Source of the DNA: Proteocatella sphenisci DSM 23131
Lineage (GTDB): Bacteria; Bacillota; Clostridia; Peptostreptococcales; Filifactoraceae
Direction of reading: 5' to 3'
Length of the DNA stretch: 58,781 nucleotides
NCBI RefSeq assembly: GCF_000423525.1
Contig: NZ_KE384028.1
Location: 1 to 58,781 of the forward strand
Shown here piece after piece: positions 41,034 through 49,388 of this stretch; the first letter of the stretch is position 1, and each line of letters starts with the position of its first letter. A model generated the notes under the pieces. It had not been told where the DNA came from. It ran no database searches and saw only the letters and a list, made by a program, of their open reading frames with translations. The translations under genes and the position numbers were made by a program.

Positions 41034-41194
41034 AACTTTTCCTCTTTTCCATTATATGCATCGTTTAATAATATAATTATACAGTAAGCGTTAAAAAAAA
41101 TAAAGGAAAAATTGTTTTATAAAAAATTTCTATGGGTATTATAAGTATATGCCATAAATAAATGCGCATTTAAATTTTAACAGGAGGTGGGGTA

Positions 41195-41908
41195 ATGGCA
41201 GAAGAATTCAAGGCAGGTTGTCAGAGACCAAAACCAAAGGCTATAAAGCCCGAAGCAGTATCTGAAACAACAACCGCAAATGAACCATTCAGGGAGGAGC
41301 AGAGAATGATAAAAGTAGGAGCACCGGCACCAGATTTCGAATTACCGGCATATCACGAGGGAGTATTTAAGACGTTTTCACTATCAGAATTCAAGGGAAA
41401 ATGGGTAGTTCTGTGTTTTTATCCAGGCGACTTTACATTTGTCTGAGCTACAGAAATAGCTGCAGTTGCAGACAAGATAGAAAAATTCAGGGAGCTTGGG
41501 GTAGAAGTTCTTTCAGTGAGCGTAGACAGTGTTTTCGTTCATAAGATGTGGAATGATCATGAAATCTCAAAAATGACAGACAAGGGAGTTACATTCCCTA
41601 TGCTTTCAGATTCAGGCGGAGCAGTAGGAAAGATGTACGGCGTATATGATGAGGATGCCGGAGTTGAGATGCGAGGCAGATTTATCATAGATCCAGATGG
41701 AAACGTACAGGGATATGAAGTACTTACGCCTCCTGTAGGACGTAACGTAGAAGAGACGCTAAGGCAGATCAAGGCATTCCAGCTGGTTAGAAATGCAGGC
41801 GGAACCGAAGTGACACCTTCAGGCTGGCAGCCAGGAAAGAAAACTCTAAAGCCGGGACCAGGTCTTGTAGGAAACGTATGGAAAGAGTGGACAACAAAAG
41901 ACGAATAG
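41195..41908 (+). CDS. Selenocysteine peroxiredoxin (AhpC/TSA family)
   Basis: This 237-residue thioredoxin-fold peroxidase reduces hydrogen peroxide and organic peroxides. An in-frame TGA at 41444-41446 falls exactly at the peroxidatic position, giving FYPGDFTFVUATEIA with Sec84 where other members have Cys (FVCPTE). The reading frame continues without break to 41908. The AGGAGGTGGGG site precedes the ATG. The first 38 residues form an unusual Lys/Pro-rich extension with Cys9. The C-terminal part has no Cys, so a classical resolving Cys is missing and an external donor or Cys9 may serve. A hairpin after the TGA fits a bacterial SECIS. It would protect the oxygen-sensitive enzymes of this anaerobe. 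Confidence 0.93.
41444..41471 (+). promoter_or_regulatory. Sec UGA codon and SECIS-like hairpin in the peroxiredoxin gene
   Basis: The TGA at 41444-41446 is followed by the hairpin CTGC-AGTT-GCAG at 41460-41471, with G and T in the apical loop as favoured by SelB, starting 14 bases after the UGA. The same 14-base offset is seen in selD. A longer, imperfect stem below it is possible. Confidence 0.7.
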
Positions 41909-41940
41909 AAATTTGATATAGTATTATAGTATAGACTTAT

Positions 41941-41967
41941 GGAGGGCGGAAGCCCTCCTTTTTTTGA
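41941..41967 (+). terminator. Rho-independent terminator of the peroxiredoxin gene
   Basis: GGAGGGC-GGAA-GCCCTCC is followed by seven T residues, a short and very strong terminator. Confidence 0.93.
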
Positions 41968-42068
41968 TTTTTTTTTAATAAATATAAAACACTTATCAGT
42001 AAATGTTATTAATAACTTGATTTTTTCCTTAAAATGTATTATCATATATTTAGAAACATGAATATAGT

Positions 42069-42098
42069 TTGACTCAATTGAAATAAAGTTGCTTATAA
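42069..42098 (+). promoter_or_regulatory. Likely promoter of the chemoreceptor gene
   Basis: TTGACT at 42069-42074 and TTATAA at 42093-42098 are 18 bases apart. This promoter covers the TTG at 42089 that could open the frame, which supports the downstream ATG at 42152 as the true start. Confidence 0.55.
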
Positions 42099-42151
42099 AA
42101 AACAGATTGACAGAAGAAAGGGAAGAAGCAAAGCTTCTTATTGGGAATTTT

Positions 42152-43807
42152 ATGAACAATTCACTAAAAAAACAGCTCGGAATATATTTTGCAGTTATAC
42201 TCGCGGCGATAATACTGGGAGGATCGATAGTCGTATACGGGATATATGACATTTACAGACTGAACAAAGAACAGAAAGTTCTCATGGAATCCAGCGTAAC
42301 CACCCTCAAAAGCGCCACAGGGCACCTTGAATGGATAGACAATCTCAATATATCCATAAACACAGGCTCAGAGTTTACTGGAAAGCTCGATCCTTCAGCA
42401 TGTCTGTTCGGACAATGGCTTGATTCTCAGGATATAGATCAGATTGAAAATGAAGAGATAAAGGCTCAGCTCATGAAAATAATACCTCTGCATGAGATGA
42501 TACATCACAAAGGCGGGGATATAATAGAGCTTATTGAGACGGACCGAGAAGCTGCATACAGCATATATGTAGGGGAAATGGTTCCGACAGTTGACAGCAT
42601 AGTAGAGAGCCTGAACTTGATATCTCAGGAATACGAGGGCATGGCATCACATTACGGCGAAAAACTTGAAAAAGATATTTTATGGACCATAGCAACCGCT
42701 GCAGGCGTGATAATTCTTATTCTGATAGCGGTTGCAGCAGTAGCACGAAAGATAACAAGAGAAGCCATAGATCCTGTCCTTGACGTGACAAATGCCATAT
42801 TCGAACTTGAAAAAGGGAATCTCTCAATCGACATAAGCTCAGACAGGGAAAATGAATTCGGATACATGATAAACTCGCTCAGCAGAGCAGTGAAAAATAT
42901 AGGAAGCTATGTAAAAGACATCGACAGCATCATGTCACAGATGGAGCAGGGCAATTTTGACGTAGAGCTTGACCGGGACTTCACAGGAGATTTTGCAGCT
43001 ATAAAGAACTCCATAAACGGTTTTGCAGGCAACATATCACAGACTCTCAGCAATGTAAGCATGGCCTCTGAAAACGTGAACATGGGAGCGGGACAGGTAT
43101 CGATGACATCTCAGATGGTAGCTTCAGGCACAAGCTCACAGACGGAGCTCGTGGATAATCTTATCGGCCTTACATCTGAAATATCTGCAGACGCCGAAAA
43201 CAACAACAGCAGCCTGAGCCAGGCGGCAGTGCTTTTTGATGAGACCGTGCAGTTCATGGACAGGGGAAACCATGAGATGGCCAACCTTTCATCTGCGATG
43301 GACGAGATAAACGATACCTCACAAGAAATAAAGAAGATTGTTAAGACTATTGAAGAAATAGCGTTCCAGACCAATATACTCGCGCTCAATGCAGCTATTG
43401 AGGCGGCAAGGGCAGGCACCGCAGGAAAAGGATTCTCGGTAGTTGCGGACGAAGTCAGAAACCTCGCAGTCAAAACAGCAGAGGCGGTAAATATAACGGT
43501 CAGCCTGATAGAAAATTCGACCTCCGCAGCGGAGAAGGGCGATCATTACGCAAGATCCACGAGAGAGGTAATAGAGGAGATATCACAGAAAAGCGGCACC
43601 GTGCTTGAGACTATAAATCAGGTCGCAAAGGCATCTTCAAAACAGACCGAGGCAGTCAGCGAAATAAACAAAGACATCGAAGAAATCGCAGGCCTTATCC
43701 AGACTATGGCATCATCAAGCGAAGAGGCCGCTGCCACATCAGAGGAGCTTTCGACTCAGACTGACATACTCAACGACCTCATAGCCCAGTTCAGACTGAA
43801 GAACTGA
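42152..43807 (+). CDS. Methyl-accepting chemotaxis protein with CZB-type sensor
   Basis: This 551-residue receptor has TM1 at about residues 10-32, an outside sensor of about 150 residues, TM2 at about 182-204, a HAMP linker and a cytoplasmic signalling domain with the conserved hairpin tip EIAFQTNILALNAAIEAARAG. The sensor shows the zinc-binding CZB pattern: GHLEW, ACLFGQW and HEMIHH, that is His, Cys, His-x3-His. Some CZB receptors respond to oxidants or pH through this Zn-Cys site. It lies 243 bases after the selenocysteine peroxiredoxin, which may link both to oxidant stress (inference). ATG 42152 has GGGAA five bases upstream. Its end overlaps the convergent ABC gene by 17 bases. Confidence 0.9.
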   Translation: MNNSLKKQLGIYFAVILAAIILGGSIVVYGIYDIYRLNKEQKVLMESSVTTLKSATGHLEWIDNLNISINTGSEFTGKLDPSACLFGQWLDSQDIDQIENEEIKAQLMKIIPLHEMIHHKGGDIIELIETDREAAYSIYVGEMVPTVDSIVESLNLISQEYEGMASHYGEKLEKDILWTIATAAGVIILILIAVAAVARKITREAIDPVLDVTNAIFELEKGNLSIDISSDRENEFGYMINSLSRAVKNIGSYVKDIDSIMSQMEQGNFDVELDRDFTGDFAAIKNSINGFAGNISQTLSNVSMASENVNMGAGQVSMTSQMVASGTSSQTELVDNLIGLTSEISADAENNNSSLSQAAVLFDETVQFMDRGNHEMANLSSAMDEINDTSQEIKKIVKTIEEIAFQTNILALNAAIEAARAGTAGKGFSVVADEVRNLAVKTAEAVNITVSLIENSTSAAEKGDHYARSTREVIEEISQKSGTVLETINQVAKASSKQTEAVSEINKDIEEIAGLIQTMASSSEEAAATSEELSTQTDILNDLIAQFRLKN

Positions 43808-44510
43808 CTAGATTTCTTACAAAATCATTTACAGGAAAATCCCTTATGATATCAGGACGGTCAAACTGCTCTATGCGGCCCTTGTCCATGACCAATACCT
43901 TGTGTCCAAGCCTTAGAGCCTCCCTGATATCATGAGTTACAAAGAGAATGGTTATGCCCAGCTGTTTCTGGATCTTTATGATCTCTTCTTGGAGCACCTT
44001 TCTCGTTATTTCATCAACTGCTCCAAAAGGCTCGTCCATCAGCATTATGCCGGGACGGGCGGCGAGCGCTCTTGCAATCCCGATCCTCTGCTTCTGCCCT
44101 CCGCTAAGTTCGTCAGGGTATTTGCGGAGGATTTCTTTTTCAAGATCCAGCATGTATATAAGTTCCTCGACTCTCGCAGATATCTCCGCCTTTGGGGTTT
44201 TCAGGAGACTGGGAACATAAGCTATGTTCTCAAATATGGTCATGTGAGGGAAAAGGCCAATGCTCTGGATAACATATCCTATATGCCTTCGCAGCCTGTT
44301 CTGATCAAGCAGGCTTATATCCTGGTTATCCACATATATTTTTCCTTCATCGGGAGCAAGCAGGCCATTTACGAGTTTGAGCAAAGTGGTCTTTCCACAG
44401 CCTGAACTTCCAATGACAGTGACAAATTCGCCCTCGGGAATTTCTAAATTGAAATTCTTTAAAACTGTTTCATTCTCATATTTTTTTGTTACATTTTCCA
44501 ATCTAATCAT
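43791..44510 (-). CDS. opuCA: Osmoprotectant (betaine/choline-type) ABC transporter, ATP-binding protein
   Basis: This 239-residue ATPase is of the ProV/OpuCA group: Walker A GSSGCGKTT, signature LSGGQKQRIGIARAL and Walker B GIMLMDEPFGAVDE. It lacks the C-terminal CBS domains that sense ionic strength in longer OpuCA proteins. ATG at 44510 follows GGAAG; an in-frame ATG at 44522 would add four residues. It is the third gene of the transporter operon and overlaps the end of the chemoreceptor gene on the other strand. The substrate is inferred from the partner binding protein. Confidence 0.87.
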   Translation of the reverse strand: MIRLENVTKKYENETVLKNFNLEIPEGEFVTVIGSSGCGKTTLLKLVNGLLAPDEGKIYVDNQDISLLDQNRLRRHIGYVIQSIGLFPHMTIFENIAYVPSLLKTPKAEISARVEELIYMLDLEKEILRKYPDELSGGQKQRIGIARALAARPGIMLMDEPFGAVDEITRKVLQEEIIKIQKQLGITILFVTHDIREALRLGHKVLVMDKGRIEQFDRPDIIRDFPVNDFVRNLVSSSV

Positions 44511-44540
44511 AGCGACTTCCATTTCTACATAAGGAGAAAA

Positions 44541-45482
44541 TTATTCAATCAGTCCTTTTGAAACAAGGAATTCTCTGGCAACGGTCTTTTCATCAGCATT
44601 TTCACTCTCAACAAGATAATTCATCTTTGCCATCTCATCTTCATTTATAAGATTATCCATAAGCATCAAAACATCTCTTAGTTCTGGATGCATTTCAAGA
44701 GTGGTTTTTCTTACAACAGTCCCGCAGTAGTAGTTTTCATAAAAGGCTTTGTCATCTTCAAGCACTTTGACATCAGAAACGCTGAGTTGTCCGTCTGTTG
44801 TAAATATGTTCATGGCGTCAATCTGCTTTTTGTTTATGGCATCATACTTAAGGCCAATATCCAGGTCTACAGTTTTTTTGAAGTTAAATCCATACTCACT
44901 ATCAAGCGCATCATAGCCATCTTCTCTTTCAAAGAAATCATATTCAGCGCCAAATGTAAGGTCTTTTGAGACTTTGGCCAGGTCAGAGTAAGTAGAAAGG
45001 TCAAACTCTTGTGCAATATCATTTCTTACAATAAGGCCATAGGTGTTATTAAAGCCGTAGAGTCCCAGCCATTCAAGGCCAAATTCGTCCTGGTAGTCCT
45101 TAACAAGTTCTTTGTAGAGTGTCTGGTCATCTGGAATGTCCGTTTTTTTAAGTACATAAAGCCATCCAGTACCAGTATATTCAGGGTACATATCAAATTC
45201 TCCGCTCAAGATAGCGGGTTGAATATTAGCAGTTCCTCCGCCGATTCCCTTGGTCAGTTCGACGCTGAGATCTGTTTTATCTTCAATCAGCATTGCCAGC
45301 ATTTCCCCAAGTATAAACTGTTCTGTCATGGGTTTTGTGGCTATTTTAATTACATTGTCTTTATTTTTTTGGGATATGGACATGAATGCAAACACAGATG
45401 TAACAATAAGAGCTACAAGCACAAGCGATATAATCACAGCCGGTTTACCAATTCCTTTTTTGTTTAAAATATTATTTTTCAT
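44541..45482 (-). CDS. opuCC: Osmoprotectant ABC transporter, substrate-binding protein
   Basis: This 313-residue OpuAC-family protein binds quaternary amines such as glycine betaine, choline or carnitine outside the cell. An N-terminal hydrophobic helix (about residues 13-35) lacks a lipobox Cys, so it is probably anchored by that helix rather than by lipid. Family features are KIATKPMTEQFILGEML, GGGTANIQPAILSGEFDMYPEYTGTGW and TYGLIVRNDIA. The RBS AAAGGAG precedes the ATG. Its start overlaps the permease stop by four bases. Confidence 0.88.
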   Translation of the reverse strand: MKNNILNKKGIGKPAVIISLVLVALIVTSVFAFMSISQKNKDNVIKIATKPMTEQFILGEMLAMLIEDKTDLSVELTKGIGGGTANIQPAILSGEFDMYPEYTGTGWLYVLKKTDIPDDQTLYKELVKDYQDEFGLEWLGLYGFNNTYGLIVRNDIAQEFDLSTYSDLAKVSKDLTFGAEYDFFEREDGYDALDSEYGFNFKKTVDLDIGLKYDAINKKQIDAMNIFTTDGQLSVSDVKVLEDDKAFYENYYCGTVVRKTTLEMHPELRDVLMLMDNLINEDEMAKMNYLVESENADEKTVAREFLVSKGLIE

Positions 45483-46102
45483 GTGATTCTCCTTTCAAAG
45501 TAAGCAAAAATGCCGTCTGTTACAATTGCGATCAAGGCAATTAGCAAGCTTCCTGCAATTGTAAGGGTGGAATTGTTGGTAGTAATCCCCCTGTATATGG
45601 CAACTCCCAGACCTCCTGCTCCAATAAAAGAAGCTATACCGGCAAGTGAAATAGTCATGACAACCATGCTTCTCAGTCCGGTGAGTATTACAGGTATGGC
45701 AAGAGGCATTTTTATCTTGTAGAGGATTTCAAAATCTGTACTGCCCATTCCTTTGGCGGCTTCAAGAACGTCTTTGTCAATGGTTCTGATGCCAGTGTAG
45801 GTATTTCTCACCATAGGAAGCAGGGCATATATGGTCAGTGCTATTATAGCCGTGGTATTGCCTATGCCTGAAACGGGGATTAAAAATCCTAACATTGAAA
45901 TAGCTGGGATTGTATAGATCACACTTGTAAATCCGAGCACAAATGGGGATAGACTCTTTTTTTCGCTTATCAAAATGCCAAGAAAGAGACCTAATATTCC
46001 TGCAATGAGTATAGATATAGAAGATATGCCCAAGTGTTCTATAATTAATTCTATAAAAAAATTTCTTCTTTCAAATATCAGATTTGCAACATCAGCTATC
46101 AT
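45479..46102 (-). CDS. opuCB: Osmoprotectant ABC transporter, permease
   Basis: This 207-residue inner-membrane subunit has about five helices and the permease EAA-type loop LEAAKGMGSTDFEILYKIKMPLA contacting the ATPase. It is the first gene of the operon permease - binding protein - ATPase. Only one permease gene is present, whereas Bacillus OpuC has two, so a homodimeric channel is expected. Confidence 0.88.
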   Translation of the reverse strand: MIADVANLIFERRNFFIELIIEHLGISSISILIAGILGLFLGILISEKKSLSPFVLGFTSVIYTIPAISMLGFLIPVSGIGNTTAIIALTIYALLPMVRNTYTGIRTIDKDVLEAAKGMGSTDFEILYKIKMPLAIPVILTGLRSMVVMTISLAGIASFIGAGGLGVAIYRGITTNNSTLTIAGSLLIALIAIVTDGIFAYFERRIT

Positions 46103-46157
46103 TTAGAATCCACCGCCTTAGTCAAATGTTCAAAAAAGTATTCACACTATTAATATA

Positions 46158-46181
46158 TTTTACCCATTAATAGGTAAAATT
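46158..46181. promoter_or_regulatory. Inverted repeat upstream of opuCB (possible operator)
   Basis: ATTTTACC and GGTAAAAT are perfect 8-base arms with an 8-base spacer, 56 bases before the opuCB start on the minus strand. It overlaps weak promoter-like boxes, so a repressor site controlling osmoprotectant uptake is plausible. It abuts the terminator hairpin at 46180. Confidence 0.4.
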
Positions 46182-46223
46182 CCACGCAGTTCAAATAAAT
46201 TTCTATTTGAATTACGTGGAATC
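46175..46223 (-). terminator. Rho-independent terminator of sbcD-sbcC
   Basis: A 19-bp stem with one mismatch runs from 46180 to 46223 (ATTCCACG arm and its partner CGTGGAAT) around a 6-base loop. Read on the minus strand it is followed by TTTT. It separates sbcC from the osmoprotectant operon. Confidence 0.8.
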
Positions 46224-46247
46224 AATTTAAAGAGAGGTTTCTTGTTT

Positions 46248-49200
46248 TTAATTTACTATAAATTCAGCGCGGCTTCCGCTTGCGGTAGTGCTTACCTCAA
46301 GCCTTGCTTCTATTCTTTCTTTCAGCTCTGGAACGTGAGATATAATCCCCACCATTCGTCCATCACTTTGGAGCTCAACCAGGGCTTCTATTGCTTTATC
46401 AAGCGATTCAGGGTCCAGTGTTCCAAATCCTTCATCTATAAACATCGTATCGAGCTGTATTCCACCTGCGTGGGATTGTACAATGTCAGCCAAGCCCAGC
46501 GCCATAGAAAGTGAAGCCTTAAAACTTTCACCGCCTGAAAGCGTCTTTACATCTCTGGCCTTGCCGGTGTAGTTGTCAAATACCTCGAGATCCAGACCGC
46601 TGCCTTTTCGGGCATCTCCGACTTCTTGTTTTCTACAAAGTTCAAATCTGCCAAGAGACATCCTGCTAAATCTCAGGTTTGCAGCTGCGATTATATCTTC
46701 GTAATAGGAGGCAAGTACATACCTCTCAAAACTCATCCTTGAAGAGTTATCGCCCTTTATAACCTTGGCCAGATCGCCCACAGTGCGGTATTCCGCCTCC
46801 AGTTTGAGCAGTTTTTGTGATTCACGTTCAAGTTCTTTTATGACATCTTTATTGTTCTCAACCCTTGAGTGGACATCCTTTATTTTGTTTTCAGTATCTG
46901 TCTGAATGTCCTTTATTTCAAGTTGCTTGAGTTTTACATCATCAAGGTCAGTCTTTTTAAGACCCTCAGTTTCTTCAAGAGACTTCTTATAGGCTGACTC
47001 TGCAAATCTTAGATTCTCTTTAAATTCCTGCACGAGTTTTTCGAGGCGATTTATCTCGGTCTTTTCTACAAGGTTTGAGCGGTATACATCCATGTCCGCA
47101 AAATCGGCTGTTTTAAGAGCATCTAAAAATCCAATGTAAGTATCATTGATTTCCACTTCAAGGGACTTGATTTCAGCCTTTATCGCAAGTATCTTACCAT
47201 TTTCAGTATCGAGCTTTGCCTTCGCCGCCGTAAAAAACTCTTCAGCGGTTCGCATAAGATCTTCCATCTCAGTGATTTTTGCGTTCACCTGTTTTTCTTC
47301 AGTTTCAAGCTCGGATCCAGACCTTATGTTGCCTTCAAATTCTTTTTCTGTCGAACTGAGGTTTTCTTCTATTGCAGAGAGCCTTATCTCATCCTTACTT
47401 TTTTTGAGAAGAAGTTCTTCTTTATCGGTTTCAAGCTTCTTGTTCCCGGTTTCTGCATCTTCTTTCAGTTTCTTGATTTTGCCGCCTTCTTCTATTATTT
47501 TGGCGTTGGCATCAATTACAGTTTTTAGGTCTTTACCCTTTTTTACTATCTCATCTTTAAAATTAGAAGCTGGAATGAAAATCTCATCAATGCTTTCAAA
47601 ATCACCGATATCGAGCAGTTCTTCAAGAAGGGGGAGGATACTGTTTTTCTTTGCAGAATTCAGATCATTCATGAGCTCTTTGGCTACTTCATAAGCACTG
47701 TCTCTTTTTACTCTGTGTTCGTCGCAGAGAGTTTTGGCAAGTTTAAGGGATTCCTCGCTTATATCAGCAGATTCAAGTGCTGCAGGGGAAGGGTGGTCCA
47801 GTGAACCACACACAGGACATGTCCCGCCATCAATAAGAGAAGCGGCAAGCAGGCCCGCCTGATTTCTTCTGAAGGCATCTTCTTTGGATTCATAATCCTT
47901 TTGCAGCTCCTTAAATTTTTCGTCGGCCTTTTTATAGTCAAGGGCTTTTTTACTGTGATCGGATAGAGTTTTGCTATACTGCTCAATAGATTTTGTCAGC
48001 TGCATAGCCTTTTTTGCACTTTCTCTGTAAGTACTAAGCTGAGCCCCATGACGTAAATTTTCGACATTCATTTCAGCTATATTTTCAAGTTTTTTGTCAC
48101 ATTCAATAATATTTTGAGCATTGGATTTCATAGTTAAAACTATCTGTGAAAGTGCTTCATCCGACGCCTTTAGTTGAGATTTCAGCTTTGTAGAACTGGC
48201 TTTTTTCTCCTCATAATCAGCAGTTTTTTCCTTTAGCTTAGCTAGTTTGTCCAGATTCTTAAGGAGTATTTGTTTTTCATTTTGGCGTTCTTTTTGTGTT
48301 TTAAGATTTTCTTCAGCCGATTTAAGCGATGCAAAAAGGCCTGTAGCTTTTTCTTCGCATAGATTCAGCTCGTCCGAGCTCTTGCCAAACCTTGTCTTTT
48401 TTTCAAGCCATTTTTCCTCAAAGGGCCAGACATCCTGTGCTTTTTTTGCAAGCGTTATTTGGGCGTTTTGTTTATCATTTTCTTCAGTCATAGAAAGCAG
48501 CTCCTGATATGCTTGATTATTTTTCTCAAGTTCAAGAAGTTTTTTATTTATTTCCTCACCTTTTATTATCTCGGCGGCTATGGAATCATACTGATTTTTT
48601 ATATCTTCAAGGCGCTTGTCCAGCAGGTCTCTTGATTTTTTATCTGCATCCAGATGAGAATTAAAGCTTCTCAGCAGAGGCTCTGTTGCGGGCATTTCCG
48701 TAGACATAAGCTTGCTGAGCTCTTCGTCTTCACTGGAGGGCCTGAACCTTTTTATAATACTCTTTTTCGAGAGAGAAGCGTCTTCTATAGTGCGTTTGAG
48801 AGTGTTTGATCTGTCCACTATGCTTTTTTGAATCTTTTCAAAAGCCTCAGTGCCAAATATCTTCCTGAATATTGCTTCCTTTTCCTTGCTGTCAGCACTA
48901 AGCAGCCTCTTGAATTCACCCTGAGGTATCATCACCAGCTGCTTGAACTGGCTTGAATTTATACCAAGTATATTTTCTACCTCACCAGTAACTTCGCTGT
49001 ATCCCGTGATTATTTTGTCATCAGTCAAAAACTTCATTTCAGCAGAAGCCGATGTCTTAGTAGTTCCTTCGCCGCGTTTTTTAGGTCTTTCATATTGAGG
49101 AGATCGCTTTACATAATAATCTTTTTCCCTCAGTGAAAAATATAGCTCCACCCAGGTGTCAGTTTCAGGAGTAGCGAAATCACTCCTCAGAGATTTTCCG

Positions 49201-49388
49201 TCACGTTCACTTCCGCTTGCATTTCCAAAAAGCGCAAAATTAATGGCATCAAATATAGTAGTCTTGCCAGCGCCGGTATTTCCCGATATTACAAACATAG
49301 TCCTGTCTCCAAGATGATACTCAAAATCCAGCTCCTGAGTCTGAGCGTATGGTCCAAACCCACTAATTACAAGTTTTTTCAGCTTCAT
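46248..49388 (-). CDS. sbcC: Exonuclease SbcC (Rad50-like ATPase)
   Basis: This 1046-residue SMC-like protein works with SbcD to cut DNA hairpins and process double-strand ends. The N-terminal Walker A is SGNTGAGKTTIFDAI near residue 35. Two long coiled-coil arms flank the zinc hook CPVCGSLDHPSP near residue 525. The C-terminal signature LSGGESFKASLSMALGLAD and Walker B DTMFIDEGFGTLD complete the ATPase. It overlaps sbcD by four bases. Confidence 0.95.
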   Translation of the reverse strand: MKLKKLVISGFGPYAQTQELDFEYHLGDRTMFVISGNTGAGKTTIFDAINFALFGNASGSERDGKSLRSDFATPETDTWVELYFSLREKDYYVKRSPQYERPKKRGEGTTKTSASAEMKFLTDDKIITGYSEVTGEVENILGINSSQFKQLVMIPQGEFKRLLSADSKEKEAIFRKIFGTEAFEKIQKSIVDRSNTLKRTIEDASLSKKSIIKRFRPSSEDEELSKLMSTEMPATEPLLRSFNSHLDADKKSRDLLDKRLEDIKNQYDSIAAEIIKGEEINKKLLELEKNNQAYQELLSMTEENDKQNAQITLAKKAQDVWPFEEKWLEKKTRFGKSSDELNLCEEKATGLFASLKSAEENLKTQKERQNEKQILLKNLDKLAKLKEKTADYEEKKASSTKLKSQLKASDEALSQIVLTMKSNAQNIIECDKKLENIAEMNVENLRHGAQLSTYRESAKKAMQLTKSIEQYSKTLSDHSKKALDYKKADEKFKELQKDYESKEDAFRRNQAGLLAASLIDGGTCPVCGSLDHPSPAALESADISEESLKLAKTLCDEHRVKRDSAYEVAKELMNDLNSAKKNSILPLLEELLDIGDFESIDEIFIPASNFKDEIVKKGKDLKTVIDANAKIIEEGGKIKKLKEDAETGNKKLETDKEELLLKKSKDEIRLSAIEENLSSTEKEFEGNIRSGSELETEEKQVNAKITEMEDLMRTAEEFFTAAKAKLDTENGKILAIKAEIKSLEVEINDTYIGFLDALKTADFADMDVYRSNLVEKTEINRLEKLVQEFKENLRFAESAYKKSLEETEGLKKTDLDDVKLKQLEIKDIQTDTENKIKDVHSRVENNKDVIKELERESQKLLKLEAEYRTVGDLAKVIKGDNSSRMSFERYVLASYYEDIIAAANLRFSRMSLGRFELCRKQEVGDARKGSGLDLEVFDNYTGKARDVKTLSGGESFKASLSMALGLADIVQSHAGGIQLDTMFIDEGFGTLDPESLDKAIEALVELQSDGRMVGIISHVPELKERIEARLEVSTTASGSRAEFIVN

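Noticed and set aside
40544-41194. Search for selC (tRNA-Sec) near selDAB
   Set aside because: The gaps hold only terminators and AT-rich sequence; no 90-base tRNA-like fold was seen there or elsewhere in the window.
41444-41446. Nonsense mutation splitting the peroxiredoxin gene into two genes
   Set aside because: The TGA is exactly at the peroxidatic residue and the frame is intact on both sides; Sec insertion explains it.
42089-42151. TTG start giving a 572-residue chemoreceptor
   Set aside because: The TTG lies between the -35 and -10 boxes of the likely promoter and adds a charged stretch before TM1 not expected for this family.
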